64,000 nucleotides of DNA, taken from contig NC_058052.1 in assembly GCF_020085105.1 (NCBI RefSeq), forward strand, positions 21,333,733 through 21,397,732. The letters run 5' to 3'. Source of the stretch: Siniperca chuatsi (lineage: Eukaryota; Chordata; Actinopteri; Centrarchiformes; Sinipercidae). A program made the translations under genes and the position numbers. The notes under the pieces are model-generated. The model worked only from the letters and a program-made list of their open reading frames with translations, did not search any database and was not told the DNA's origin. This document shows positions 12,508-24,991 of the stretch, one piece after another (within the stretch, counting starts at the first letter, position 1; every line of letters starts with the position of its first letter).

Positions 12508-13760
12508 ATAAGAGAGAGATTTAGCCCTTTTCCTATACTTTTTCTTTACAAAAATAGCCTAAAAATTGAGTTTTAACACATAACAAGCATTTTCAAATTT
12601 AGCTGACTTATGTGGATGTAGTCACAGAGAGGATCACACGAGATTTGTAGAGGAAAAGAGCTGAGAAGTGTGACTGTGGAAACGTAACACGGGAAGGAAG
12701 GAGAGACACAGAGACAGAAAAGAATGGGAGAGAGATAGAGTGTGACAGAAAAGGAGAGAGAAGGCGAGTCCAGCTGGTGGCAGAAACAGAGAGAGATGTA
12801 AGGATATGACACCTCCTGTCTCTGCACTGGGCCTCACTGGCCTTTGCTGGAACATACATGACAGCCCTGTCACACTCATTTACTCTCTCTCTTTTTCAAG
12901 AGAGATATTTGTAGTGAGGAGGAGAGTCATACACAGTGGGCGAGAGAGGGACAGAGAGAAAAAAGGAGAGAAAAATAAGAGCAAGAAAGAGACAAGGGGA
13001 ATGAAAAAAGATAGAAAGAAAGGTTAAAAGCAGTAGTGACACTGCATCAACTCACTTTCACATTGCTTCCACACTGGTGTCTCTCTGCCACAGTACTAAT
13101 GTCCTTGTCATACCACCAGCATGTGTGTGTGTGTAGTTCCACTCCTCATAAGGTAAAAAGTATCATTTAAACTTTGGAAATAAAATAAAATAAAATATTC
13201 TTCTCTTTATCTCTTTGCCTTCAAAACAAACAAATGTCCCTATCGTGTAGCTGGATCATTCGCTCATTCTTTCTCTTTATAAAATGTTCAAAATCCATCC
13301 AAAATATTTTTTGTGTAGATACATTGATACAATGGTGAATAATTGTTTCTTTTTCTAATCCATAGAAACTACAAGGATATTCACTATCCAGTTTAATCTT
13401 CTCCAACATACTTTTTATTGGGATAACCCCAGCTATTCTAAAAGAAACATCTACTAACATAATATTTATCACCAATTTATCATATTATATATTTCAGTTC
13501 ATTTCTTCATAAAGGGATGTCCAAAAACATTGGCACTCCACTTGTGTCAGACGGGGTTCTGTACAGGCCAGTCAAGTTCTTCCACACCAAACCCAGAAAA
13601 TAATTTCTTTATGGCCCTCGCTTTGTGCATTTGCTGCAGCATTAAGATTTTCCTTAATTAGAACTTAGGACCAACCCATGAAAAACAGCCCTAGATCAAA
13701 AGCACATAAAAGTAGTCATGGCCATATAGACGATAAAGTGTATTATCAATATTAATATTA

Positions 13761-14131
13761 TTAAAGGTCCAGTGTGTAACATTTAGATGGAGCTATTGGC
13801 AGAAATGGAATATAATATTCATAGGTATGTTTTCATTAGTGTATAATCACCTGAAAATAAGAATTGTTGTGTTTTCATTACCTTAGAATAAGCTGTTTAT
13901 ATCTACAGAGGGAGCAGGTACCCTTCCACGGAGGTCGCCATGTTGCACCGCCATGTTTCTACAGTAGCCCAGAGCAGACAAACCAAACTGGCTCTAGACA
14001 GGGCGTTTTTTTGCGAGTTCCGCAGCCTCCTACACGCTTGGAAGGTGAGGGTGAGGCGAGAAGTATTCAAATGGTTGCAAACTGCAATTTCACCACTAGA
14101 TGCCACTAAATCCTACACACTGCTCCTTTAA
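13761..14131 (+). mobile_element. Non-autonomous DNA transposon (MITE), percomorph-type family
   Basis: 371 bp element. It starts TTAAAGGTCCAGTGTGTAAC and ends with the inverted version, TCCTACACACTGCTCCTTTAA without the first base. The terminal inverted repeats are about 26 bp with a few mismatches. The interior (AACATGGCGG-type and GCCTCCTACACGCTTGGAAGG-type strings) is recognised as a repeat very common in spiny-rayed fishes. Ends are at TTAA. It carries no transposase. It also contains a CTCF-like motif at 14093-14106. Confidence 0.8.
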
Positions 14132-14499
14132 GGTAGCAAATGTTGATGAATAAAAGTATACAAAATGTAGAATGTATGTCCATACGTCCCCCACTCCAAC
14201 CTTACTTTGCTCCCACCATCATCATCCATATTCATGCCTGTAGAAGCAGGCAGAAGAGAAAACATCTCTGGGCGTCCCATGATTTGCATGTGATAAATAA
14301 ATGAGGTAAACCAATCAAAGGAGCTGTGTGTGTGTGGGTGTGGGTGTGAGTCAGTGTGTGCTCATGTCCGTGGTGCTCCGCTGGTTAAAATTGCATGACA
14401 GGAGAAGGGGAGGGGGAAGCGTAAGAGAAGAAAAAATGATTGGTCCAGGACTGTAGTTTATGTAAAGAAAGAGAGACACTGAAAGAGAGAGAGAGGAAT

Positions 14500-14888
14500 G
14501 GGAAATGCAGAGTCTTGGAGGGCCCTGTCACACCGCTCGACACAATAATGAATTTCAAATAAGTTATTCACTTCAGGAGTAAGTGGCTGGCACCCACTCC
14601 TTACAGCTGGTTTGTTGAGATAATTGATTTTCAAATAGTTTTGAGGATGAGGGACTGAGGCTGGTGGAGGGAGAGGAGGGGGGGGTTAGTGAGCGAACAA
14701 GGGATGACAACTACAACAAGGTAGTGTGCATATGTGTAGCACTGGTACTTTTGAGTGTATGCATGTCAATTATGTGTGTCTAGTGTGTGAGAGAGAAGTT
14801 ACAGGGATGTTTTAATTTGTGCAGGAAAGAGGCCGTGTCGGAATGAAGGCCGGGCGCTAGCTGTAATTAAACTGATACAGCTCTGCAG

Positions 14889-14922
<34 letters not shown>

Positions 14923-15160
14923 ATGTCGGAAAGATGAATTTTTCACATCTACTTCATCTCCACTGTCTCTCCTCTCTTGTCCTGGCTCAGGGCGTGTTGC
15001 CTAGCTAAACTTTGCGTTGCTCTTCGCAGGGCTGTTAACATGGCAGCCCTCCTCTGCTGGCTGCACTGACACAGATAACTGAGCATCTGGGATGACAGCG
15101 ACACAGACTCAATGAGATGCATTAGCGGCAGGATTTGAATTGACAATGTAATTTACCACA
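14500..15160. promoter_or_regulatory. Cluster of candidate non-coding regulatory blocks
   Basis: Three complex, non-repetitive islands (about 14500-14640, 14815-14885, 14935-15160) are separated by GA/TG-rich DNA and a (CA)n run at 14889-14921. They include CAATAATGAATTTCAAATAAG, AGATAATTGATTTTC and GCTGTAATTAAACTG, all rich in AT homeodomain cores. Their role is inferred. Confidence 0.3.
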
Positions 15161-15164
15161 TCTC

Positions 15165-16380
15165 TCACTCTCTCTCTCTCTCTCTCTCTCCTACTAACTC
15201 TCCCTCTCAATCTGTCTCCACCACCCTCTTCTCGCTATCTCTCTGTTTAATTCATAGCAAGAGGGAGAAAGTGAGGTGAGGAAACTCAAGCAGCCGCTGG
15301 GGTTTCCATCATGAATATGTTTAACACATTAAACATCATACAGGCGAGAGATAGAGATAGATCAACAAACACTGTCCAGCAAAACAACTATTGTCCTCTT
15401 GCATCATTTAAAAAGGATCTCTGTAAAGTAGGTAATACATTTTCAAATGGTAATTTACAGATACTACTAATATGAAAAGGTATACAGATTTATTAGGAAC
15501 CCCTTTTTCTGAAGTGTTTATTATAAATATTAACAGGCAAAAATGCAAATTGTTTTTGAAAAGAATTTTCATCAGTTTTGTTGGGTGGCACCTCCAGTTA
15601 ATAATGCCTCTTCCATCTAACTTCAATAAAAATACATTTTAATTTGACTATGACAATTTCACTTCATACCAAGAAGCACAGAGGTGAAACAACTCCACAA
15701 ATGTGACCCTGGATACTCTGTCATCTGTGCTGTAGTTTGAATGTGCAGAAAGTTATGGACTACGACTTTAAACCAGAAATCCAAAAGTTTTTAATGTTTA
15801 TTTGACTCTGCTAAGTGTTGAAAAAGTATCAACATTTCATTTGAAAGATCTAAATTTCAATATGACTTCTGCTTTATGTTCACTTGATTTAGGTGTTAAA
15901 TTAAAATCTTTGGGATTATTCACTGAGATTGCTCCCCCTGGCTTTTACAAGTGTTCCAAAGTCAGCACCTGACAGTTATTATGTCCATTTTTAACAATTA
16001 TGCAGCAGGAATTTACATTAACCAATATTCTGGATCAGTGCGGAAAGTTGTGTGACAACACTGACAATGATCTTTCCAAAACCTTAAGTGGTTTTTACTG
16101 CCTAACCGTAACTGTACTTTAGTTGTCCCACGTCCAAAAAATGTTGACAGTGAACTTTCAGAAACGTTGTCATTAAACCTAATCCAGGGTTTACAGAATC
16201 AATCACTATCAACGTTGTTTGATGGGTGGGATGTGAACACACCTCCCTACTATTTCCACAACTTGAATTCTCAGGCAACAGGACATTTTGACAGTTCTGG
16301 CCTTAGGCCTAGATACTCATTTAGACCGTAATTGAGCTATAAGCTAAAAGGGTAATCAGGATAGCCTCTATTTAGCACCT
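15165..16380. other. Intergenic sequence, no gene
   Basis: Opens with a (CT)n run at about 15162-15191, then AT-rich background. Around 16090-16260 there may be a diverged reverse copy of the GGTTAGGTTTAGGCA repeat family. Nothing else is recognised. Confidence 0.4.
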
Positions 16381-16387
16381 GACTGTC

Positions 16388-16390
<3 letters not shown>

Positions 16391-16456
<66 letters not shown>

Positions 16457-16531
16457 CTGTGCGTGGGCTTGTGCGTGTGAGTGTGAGTGTGAGTGTGAGT
16501 GTGAGTGTGAGTGTGCGTGTGCGTGTGCGTG
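16391..16531. repeat. Compound (TG)n / (GTGTGA)n minisatellite
   Basis: A pure TG run (to about 16455) grades into TGTGCG and a tandem GTGTGA hexamer, then GTGTGC. Long His/Thr- or Cys/Val-only frames here are repeat artefacts. Confidence 0.95.
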
Positions 16532-16534
16532 TTT

Positions 16535-18150
16535 GAAACCCAAACCTTGTCATTATGCAAGAGGAGGCGCGAGGAGAAGGCTCTGTGCAGACATGTACAC
16601 AATCTCTGGAGCCAAATTCTCACATAGGACAGACGGTTGCAGGGCTAAAATCAGACACACATAAGCACATACATGTACACACACACACATACAGGCTAAT
16701 TGCACACACTTGAAAGCACACACTCAGAACACAATAGTTTTTTTGTGTTTGTGTGCATGTGTACATGTGCGTGTGTGTGTTCTTTCTGATTCAGATTGAC
16801 AGGATGCTTAGGAGGCTGTGTGCTCACTATAATTACACACACTTGAGAAATGTCGGCTCTCTGTGTTGGAGAGGAGGGTGTAATCAACGCTCTCCCTGTC
16901 ATGCACACACACACACGCACATGCACGCACACATGCACACACCTGACATTCTTGCAAAGATTAGCAACACACCTCTTTTGCTCTGGAATCCAATCGGAGG
17001 ATGAAGAAAATAAGTCAGGTACAGACACACCCACACACACAAAGGAAGCATCACTGTCATCATAGTCATCATCAGTGACAGCTGTTGTCTTATCATCAAA
17101 TCTGTCATCATCATCACTATCATCATCACCTTCATCATTGCATGTTGTTGGCAGCAATCTTTGTTTATTACTTTAGTCAAGAGCTTGTTAAACATGAATC
17201 CATTTGCGTGTGCACGCACCTACACACACCTACACATCCACTCACACACATACACCCACACAGGGAAATAACACTTTGAATCCTTGTTTTAGATATTTGT
17301 AAACTGCCCCACCATATTCAAGTTCATGTTGAGGTTAGTTATTTTAGAAAACAGCACAAGCAGAGAGGAAATGGAAAAAAAAGAGATTTAGTTCAAACAT
17401 AAATTTGTTTATTTGTATATGGACAGTTCCTACCAAAGTGTCAGTGTTGCACCTTTGTTGAGTTTGTAGAACTTTACAGTTCTCTTTTTTATATTACTGT
17501 AAAATATAATAATGCAAATCATTCCACCATTGTTTCAAAATGTTAGCTAAGTCTCTATATTGTTTTATTCTGTATGTCAGCAACCTGTCGGAAAAATACT
17601 GTTTTGTTCAAAATGTATTTCTTTCCCACACATTGATGACAAAATAGGTTGTTTGCAAGTGCAGTGTTTTTGTTAAAGCAATATGCAAATAAGACTGCTG
17701 CAAAAACAACTCATGCATGCTTTCCAATCTGCCACCCGCTATGGTTGAGGTCTGGTTAGGTTTAGGCAGCTAAAACTACCTGGTTAAGGCCTTCATGGTT
17801 ACAAGAAATCAACGCTGACTGCTCTTAGGTAACGGGACGTGCACCATGGTCTTCAATATAAAAGTCACACACTTTGTACAACATCAGGGCACTTCTGCTT
17901 TTCCTACTGAGAGAGGTCAGTCATTTCTGACAGGAGTGCCACGGGAAAACATACTCAGGTCATTTTAACAAACAATCAAATAAATGAACAAACAACTGTT
18001 TAAGACATTCACAATTGAATAAAATGTATACAATATCAAGTCTGGCTTCTATCTCGGCATATGGCTTGGTCTTGATGTGAATACACTAACCTTTATTTTT
18101 CATCGGGATCTCCAAACTTACTTGTTAAAGCAACTTTCTAAAAACCTAAG
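16535..18150. other. Intergenic sequence with CA-rich patches and an ATC-repeat
   Basis: Scattered CA/TG runs between 16630 and 17260, an imperfect CATCAT-type trinucleotide region at about 17056-17140, then AT-rich sequence. Open frames over the CAT region give Asp/Met runs and are not genes. Confidence 0.5.
17753..17789 (+). repeat. Dispersed GGTTAGGTTTAGG-family repeat, copy 1
   Basis: TGGTTAGGTTTAGGCAGCTA then AAACTACCTGGTTAAGG. The same core recurs at 19461 and 24992. The pattern is familiar from fish genomes; the class is not assigned. Confidence 0.5.
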
Positions 18151-18159
18151 CTGACTAAA

Positions 18160-18620
18160 AGTGTCTGTCTTTTTTCTCCGTTCCTCCTGGGCACCTTAAT
18201 TACCTCGGGCACCATTTACCAGAGGTTATTAAGGAACAGCTGTCCCCTCCCTATGTTTATGTATGTATGTTTCTGCCCTCCCATCTCAGCCCTTAGGCTA
18301 CCAGTCCTGCCTTTTAGCATAACAAGCATGCACTCTGCAGTCCAGGTTCCATGGCCATTATTCTGCACCCTGTGGTCCCTGCATTCCCAAGTACTCCCCC
18401 AGGTCCTGGGCCTCCCGCAGTGCAGTGTTGAGGGAACACTGTTTTCATTAAGACGGTCATTTTCTGCACACTGTGATTTGTGTGCGTTCTTTTAAATAGT
18501 TTTTAAAAAGCTAGGGCCCCTTGCATTAAATACCGCCGCAGTAGAACTATTAAGTGGAGAGAAGCAGCCGGACAAACTGTCGCTGTTATGGCATTTCAAT
18601 TCCATCGCAATGGGATGGCG
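18160..18620. promoter_or_regulatory. Candidate conserved non-coding block
   Basis: Includes CACCTTAATTACCTCGGGCA and AGGTTATTAAGGAACAGCTG (about 18190-18245), and a second complex stretch at 18480-18620 with repeated TTAAATAGTTTTTAAAAAGC and CATTAAATACCG. Simple repeats are absent inside and present on both sides. Confidence 0.3.
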
Positions 18621-18894
18621 TTGAGACACACACATGCACAAACACGCACACACACCACCTTGGCCCCTGTTGCGGACAGACAGCACGTAGCTAAACATCG
18701 CTTCAAGCTTCTTTTTTCCATCCTTATTGCTTTTACACAGCTTTTGTTATTACTCAGATGTTCTGAGAGAAACTACCCCCCCACACACACACACACACAT
18801 ACACTTACTTACACACAGTCACATACACACAACCTTCTACTGTCTCCTCTTTACCAGCAGCCATTATTCCCTTTTGCCAAACTTCAAGACAGGC

Positions 18895-19145
18895 AAATTA
18901 ATTAGGGCCTTCTTGATCTAGAAACAATTATGATTGCTGCACGGCCTCCTCAGCGGAGCCTCAAAGTGTCATGGCTGCCACTCCCAGCATCTTTGAAGCA
19001 TCGTGCTAGTGGATGGCACTATTAGTGTGACACTGCACTTTATCACCATGGCCCCAGCACCCTTCTAAGAACTCTGAGGCAGCATACACTCTAATAATTA
19101 ATAATTACCAAATCTAACTGCAGATATGCTTTTTCTCATTAAGGA
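18895..19145. promoter_or_regulatory. Candidate enhancer with clustered TAATTA sites
   Basis: A 250-bp non-repetitive block that opens with ATTAATTAGGG, has ACAATTATGATTGC, and ends with CTAATAATTAATAATTACC (19091-19109). Dense homeodomain cores and high complexity between microsatellites make it one of the more enhancer-like blocks in the left flank. Confidence 0.35.
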
Positions 19146-19460
19146 GGAAGAGAGATACTTGATCATTTCTTTCTTCGTGTGTGTCTGTGTATGTGTGTGT
19201 GTACATTTATATGTGTAAATGCATGCTTTGCTGTGTGTGTCTTTGCAACCCTTTCTCCTACAAAATACATTTGTATACTACTAGTTTGCTTGGCCATATA
19301 TGTTTTGGAGGAAATGTAATTGTTGCCTGGATTACATTCACTTCAATTCTTTTTCCAATCCAGGAGGTGTGATGTCACATAAGTCATAGGGAGGGGGCTG
19401 GGATGGCTGGTTGCATGCAAAGCACTGGACAACGTTTGCATCCAACATACTGCATGTTGT

Positions 19461-19500
19461 CAGGTTTAGGCTACTAAAACACTTGATTCATGGTTTTGAT
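19461..19500 (+). repeat. Dispersed GGTTAGGTTTAGG-family repeat, copy 2
   Basis: CAGGTTTAGGCTACTAAAAC followed by ACTTGATTCATGGTT matches the copies at 17753 and 24992 with divergence. Confidence 0.45.
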
Positions 19501-19885
19501 TAAATATTGAAAATGTCAACACTGCCTGTCTTGTGGAAGTGTGGACTTTCCTAACCTAAATATTTTGCAAGTGACAATCATTTGTGAAACGTGATGCTGC
19601 CACCATTTGCAATCTGTGTGTAAGCGGTGCTTGCAAATCCCTTTTGTGAAACGGGCCCGAGGAGCGGATATCGTACGGAAAACAAATAAAATACATTTAC
19701 AGTGAACAGTTTGCAGATATGTTCAATACAAACATTTCTCATTATGTTGAAAAAAAAAACTTTTTCTGGGAAACATTATGTAAACTGGTTTGCACTTAAA
19801 ATTAAAAGTACTCTTTTAATTTATTTAAGTTCTTATTTACCAAAGATTACCAAGCACAAATGTACTGTATCAGCTCCAGCCTGCA

Positions 19886-19917
19886 GTCTCAATGATCGTC
19901 ACATTGATCATTGAGAC
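19886..19917. repeat. Perfect 12-bp inverted repeat with 8-nt loop
   Basis: GTCTCAATGATC (19886-19897), loop GTCACATT, then GATCATTGAGAC (19906-19917). The stem is perfect. It sits in otherwise ordinary AT-rich DNA. No gene end is adjacent, so a terminator role is not suggested. Confidence 0.8.
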
Positions 19918-19924
19918 AGGTTAG

Positions 19925-21385
19925 GAGAGTCAAGTGCATATAAATAAAACAAATCATCACTATCATAGAACTAAGGCACACACAGCAGATTTCAAGGTAT
20001 TCAGTTTCTTAACTAATACAAATTGTTTGTATATGAACATAATTTTTAGGAATATTTGTTTTAACCCTGGTGATTTTGCTGTACATGGGCGTTTTTATGT
20101 GTTTGGTGTTTCTGATAAAAATGAAGTGCAGAAAGAAGCAGTTCAAGAAAAAGTATAAAAATTGCCCACAGACATGAATATGTTTGTTTGTCATGAGTGG
20201 ACGGAGAGGTGTTTTAGGCAAGATAGACATTTTATCAGCCTCCCCTATCATAACTGAGACAGGCACTCGGTCATGTTCACGTCAACTCACTGTCGGTAGC
20301 ATAGCAAAGTCTGCAGGGGGCATGCTCACATACTCACACGCATACACACTCACACACACGTGTCCCAGATTCTAACACAGAAAAGCACTTCATGGACAGG
20401 CTGTCTGGGGAAAGGTGTGGACAAGATATTTTGTGGCCTTTTTCTTGGAGCTGCTGAGCAACGCTAATAGTTCTGCATGCACGTACACATACACACGTAC
20501 ATGTACACACACAGGGCCCTGAGAGATGGGTCTCACTCTGCTGTGTGGGGATGAATCCCTGACAGCACCCATGTTGCACAGTAAGAGACCCCTATTTCTG
20601 CCACCCAGAGGGAGGGCAGGAGAGATAGAAACCGGAGAGAGCGAGGCGAGGAGAAAAGATAGTTGTCCTCATGTTTTTGCCTTGTGCTTCTTCCTGCAGT
20701 CTTGTTGTGGTACAATACGTCAGCAGTGTGAGACCTGCATCTGTATACATCTGAGCTGCGAAAAATGGAATTATTTCCCTCAAATGATGTGTGACCACAA
20801 AGGTCGTTCCCTATTCTCAAGCCTTTGTATGGCAGTCCATGTTCCACTGAATGGAAAACCCGCTTATCAATAAAGAGGCCAAGAACTATGAAAGGCCGGA
20901 ATGTGGGGCAGAAGAAAGGGCTGACTTTTAAAGGGTCTGGTCTTTTGGAAAGGCAGCACACAGGGCTGACAGAATAAATGGCAAACTCATAAACCCTCGA
21001 TTATTCAGCTCAACTGCAGAGATGAAAACAACAATAAACACCTGCAACCAGGAGACTTTGGTCTATGTGTGTTTGTGTGTTTGTGTGTGTGTGTGTATTT
21101 TTTATGTGTCTAAGTGTGGAGGTGATGCACGGATGTGAATGCATATGAATGTCTGGATGTATTCTGTGCAGATATACTTTCAGCACCGAGGTACTGTAAT
21201 TTGAGTTACAGTATGTAATTCACACTCAGTGCGCAAAGATGGCACAAGCATTTCTTTGGTCAATCAAATGTGCAACAACAAACGTCCAAAATAGCACAAT
21301 ATAAACTTTACCTGCAGAAAATCATCACGCTTGATTCCTTGTGTAATCGGTGATAATTGGTCACAGAACCAAATTAAGTTATGAA
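19925..21385. other. Intergenic sequence, one moderately complex stretch
   Basis: CA-rich patches at 20330-20360 and 20480-20515. A complex stretch at about 20520-21060 may be regulatory, but shows no strong motif cluster. A (TG)n run lies at about 21068-21098. No gene is supported. Confidence 0.4.
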
Positions 21386-21390
21386 GTTGC

Positions 21391-21650
21391 TTAAAAGGTC
21401 AGTCCACCCAAATGACAAAATAACATATATTCTTTCTTACCTCTCTAGTAGTATATAGGCATGCAGATAGATAGCGCTATTTCTTCAGTAGAAAGCCATT
21501 CCAATGAAAACTGTTCCCAGTGAGGTCTGAGGATTATCCAGTGATGGGGAGACTGATTCTGGAAAGACAAGTTACTGTTGAATTTTTAAACATCATTTTT
21601 CAATGCTGTGAGCACCACAAACAAAATTCCACTCACCTCCATTGGATTGT
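21391..21650 (+). mobile_element. 5' part of a dispersed fish DNA element
   Basis: Starts TTAAAAGGTCAGTCCACCCA and continues AATGACAAAATAACATATAT, a beginning familiar from short interspersed DNA elements in spiny-rayed fishes. No matching inverted end was found downstream, so it looks truncated; the right limit is approximate. It is related to the fragment at 1104. Confidence 0.5.
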
Positions 21651-21654
21651 TTTT

Positions 21655-23870
21655 TGTTTGCATTGTATCTATTTTGAGAAATGCAATCATCTTTTCAGCA
21701 GACATAATTTAAACCACATTAAAAACAAAGCCATGTATTATATATTGAGTGTTGGAAATGGAAATTACTTTTTGGAGTTGTTACTTAGTTTGAATTTCAT
21801 TTCATGTTATTTTATTGCCAAAATGTCACTCAAAGTACTGTACATACTTGTGTCTTGGCTTGTATTTTGAAATGTGCAGGGAAAAAAGAAAAAAATCTGT
21901 GGCTCAGCCATACAAAAAAATCAATATGAAAGTATTCTTTAGGATAGAATGCCACAAAAAGGTCAAATCCATCAATCAATCCCTCTCGCCCGTCTCTCAC
22001 TGCACATCCCTCTTCCTGTCACTCAAGATTTCTTTATTTCCTCATGTCAACTTTTGGCGTCATCCCTCCCTCATCTGTTCCTTCTGCTGCTTGTTCTTAA
22101 CATTCTGCCTCCAGGAAAATAACATTACACCCTGCTACTGAATGTGTGTTTTGGGTGTGTGTGTGTGTGCACATGTGAACAGATCTGGTGGATTGTGTGT
22201 GTTAACTTTATGGTCGCCCCTGGCCTTCACACCTCTCCCACAATCAACCTTCCCCTGCCTGCTACACCGCACTGTCCTGGGCTATTGTCCAGTACAAAGC
22301 ACTTTGGAGAGCAGCACCTCACCAGGCATTTGCATTTTAATCACAACATATACACATGTAAGCATTGTGATGTTGCGTGAGTGTAAAGCCTGTCAACAAA
22401 AAAAGAATATAGTAGAAAAGAAGTGATTTTATTTGAGGAAAAAAATAATTTCCATCACAATGGGAACAAAAAACAGAGAACTTCCATCAGAACACACTAA
22501 TAATAATGTTTTTCTCAGTTGATAAAATACATGTACTGTGTGTACTTTACTTTCTGCTTCAGCTTGCCTGCCTTATTTTTCTCGCGATTACCTCTCCAGT
22601 TCCTGCTGATCCATCAGCGTTTTAACAGAATAAACGCTTATGGACACTTTATCAAATGGAGGATGATCATCCTTCTTAATTCTTACTATTTTGATTTACT
22701 TCTTGAGACTGTGCAGTAGTACTTCTCATTGAGCTAACTGTATTTAAGAGCTGTTACATAAATAAGTGTTTAAAGGTAAGTTAGAAACACCAGCCTTGTT
22801 CTTTCATAAGAAACCATTTGGAGCAATTAATTTATGCACAGTATGGAAAACAACTTAAAAAGCTTTAATTTGTTGCCGTCATCGCTTTTGTTATATTGCT
22901 ATTTCGATCATGTGTGAGCTGAGTGTTTTCGTGCCAGCATGCACTTTACATGACACAGCTTACTGTCAATCACCTGACTCCCACAGGGAGAAATTGAAAT
23001 CTCTGCCAGGAATACATGTCACATTAAACTTCACTATCACATCCATGTTTATCATTTAGCTGGGACATAATTGTAAACTGTAAGTTAATTACCTTTAGGC
23101 AAGGTTTTTTTTTTTAATGACGGACACACACGATGTTTACTGCAAATGTTAAAACCTCTAATTATATGGCAATGTGAGACAATAGGGTTTAACTCTAAAT
23201 GGTTACTGGTAAAGTCGTACATGGGGTTTATTAGAGCTTTTTACCTGAAAACAGATGCCTGCTGAGACTGGAAACAAGGCTGATGAGAGCAGTGAGACTC
23301 AACCAAAACAGTAAAGTTGCAGGCGGTAAAACCAAAACAATGAGCGGTAAAATGCTAAAAAGCTCCGCAGAGCTGGGGGGACTCGATTATCTGAGGGTTT
23401 GTCACTTTGAGCAATTATTTTTACGTTACACGTTGACCGACTGTTAATATGAAAATATTGATTGGTGCAGCCTTAAGCAAGTCTAATATTTTAACATGTT
23501 TAATTTTTTGCCCACTATATATTTTTGTCACCATTTGTATCTTCTTAACATTATGATCAAATTATTTCATACAGTTTTTTTTATACAGTATGTGTTCTAT
23601 AAATATTTGGTGATAGTTCATGCAGTTACAAGCTAGTTGGGGATTTGTTTACACTCCAAGTTGTGTGTTCTGGCTTCCTATGTCACAATGTAAACTCTCC
23701 TGAGAGAAACAGTGGTTCCTGCAGGTATAGTGAAAGAAATCCCCTCAGTTACATGAAAATCATAAAAAGAGGTGTCATGTTCCAGGTGACTCCAGTGCCA
23801 TACAGTTATACCTTGGCTTAATAAAAAAAAAATTAAATCATAACCATACTAAAAATATGTTACGTTCCTG
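21655..23870. other. AT-rich intergenic sequence
   Basis: No gene recognised. A short complex island near 22900-23100 (TGTCAATCACCTGACTCCCA and following) could be regulatory. Poly-T/A tracts lie at 23106 and 23823. Confidence 0.4.
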
Positions 23871-23879
23871 AATGAAGGC

Positions 23880-24200
23880 GATGAGGAGGGGGTTGTAATA
23901 TCCCCCCGTCTTAAAAGCAGTCTTCCTCTTTCATGCCATCCCACGCTCCGATTGGTATAACAGGTAATTAGTGCTGTGTCATGGCCCCGGGGAGCTGAGG
24001 AACGAGGAAAAGGTGGGTGAGGAGAGAAACAGAGAGAGTGAGAGAGAGATTTCTGATTACCTGACAAGTTAGGGCTGGAAAGGCCTACACTTAGCCCATT
24101 AAAGATTTTTTCTTCAGCGTGACATTTGAGAGCAGCTGCGAAGCCATGCGCCACCTTGCCATTTCCCTGTACACTGGGCGTCCATTTAGGGACAGGGATG

Positions 24201-24264
<64 letters not shown>

Positions 24265-24405
24265 AGCCACCAGGCCATTACAGTGGCACAAATGGATTTC
24301 ATTCACCAAGGTGAACTGTAGTACACTGATAAATGCACTTCCTTGAATGTCAGCAAATGTCACCCAAGAAGCCATTTGCCACTGCTTTAATAGCTTCTCC
24401 AGACT
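23880..24405. promoter_or_regulatory. Candidate conserved block interrupted by a (GA)n tract
   Basis: Complex sequence on both sides of a (GA)n microsatellite (24206-24263). The left part has CCGATTGGTATAACAGGTAATTAG and CTAAAGGCCTAC-like strings; the right part has TGGATTTCATTCACCAAGGTG. Its role is inferred from composition only. Confidence 0.3.
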
Positions 24406-24991
24406 TACAGAGGGAGTGACAGAAAGTAAGAAGGTATGAGGTAAGATAAGGAAGATGATGAGTCACATGGAGTGAGGGACAAACAAATGCACACATGTAC
24501 AGCAAGGCAACACACAAAACAACAGAGGGATTGAAGCAGAGTGAAAGAAAACAGATGAGAACAAGTTTGGGCTATTGCCACTTCCACATGATTAAGCAAT
24601 TAGCTATTTGAGATGTCTCCAACGAGGTAGTGCAACTAGACAGAAGTGGACATTTAGAACATAATCCCTTTCTAGCTTTCCTTCTGTTTCTCTCTCCTCG
24701 TTGAGCTTCTGTCCATATGTCTGTGTCTTTTCACCTGCGTATAGTTCAACCTATGAATGTATTTACAGTATGTTTCTGCCTGCCCGTTTGCCTTTCTCTC
24801 TCTGTGTACATACATGTATACGTGCATACACAGACACAAGCACCCTTGTCTGTTCAAGCAAGAGTCGACATCATTAAGTGTAATGTGAGAACTTGCAGGT
24901 ACAGTTGACGCCTCTGCTTCCTGAGAACTGTCACAGTGCACACAGCTCATGGGAGAAGTTTGCCCTCAGGGCTTCGTGCCAGAAAGCCTTA

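Noticed and set aside
16337..16664. His/Thr and Cys/Val open frames
   Set aside because: They are translations of the (TG)n/(GTGTGA)n tract.
16696..17157. 153-codon minus-strand frame with Asp-rich start
   Set aside because: Asp runs come from a CAT-repeat and the rest from CA-rich DNA; no domain and no splice or promoter support.
20598..20611. CTCF-like CTGCCACCCAGAGG
   Set aside because: Two mismatches at important core positions; too weak to list beside the better matches.
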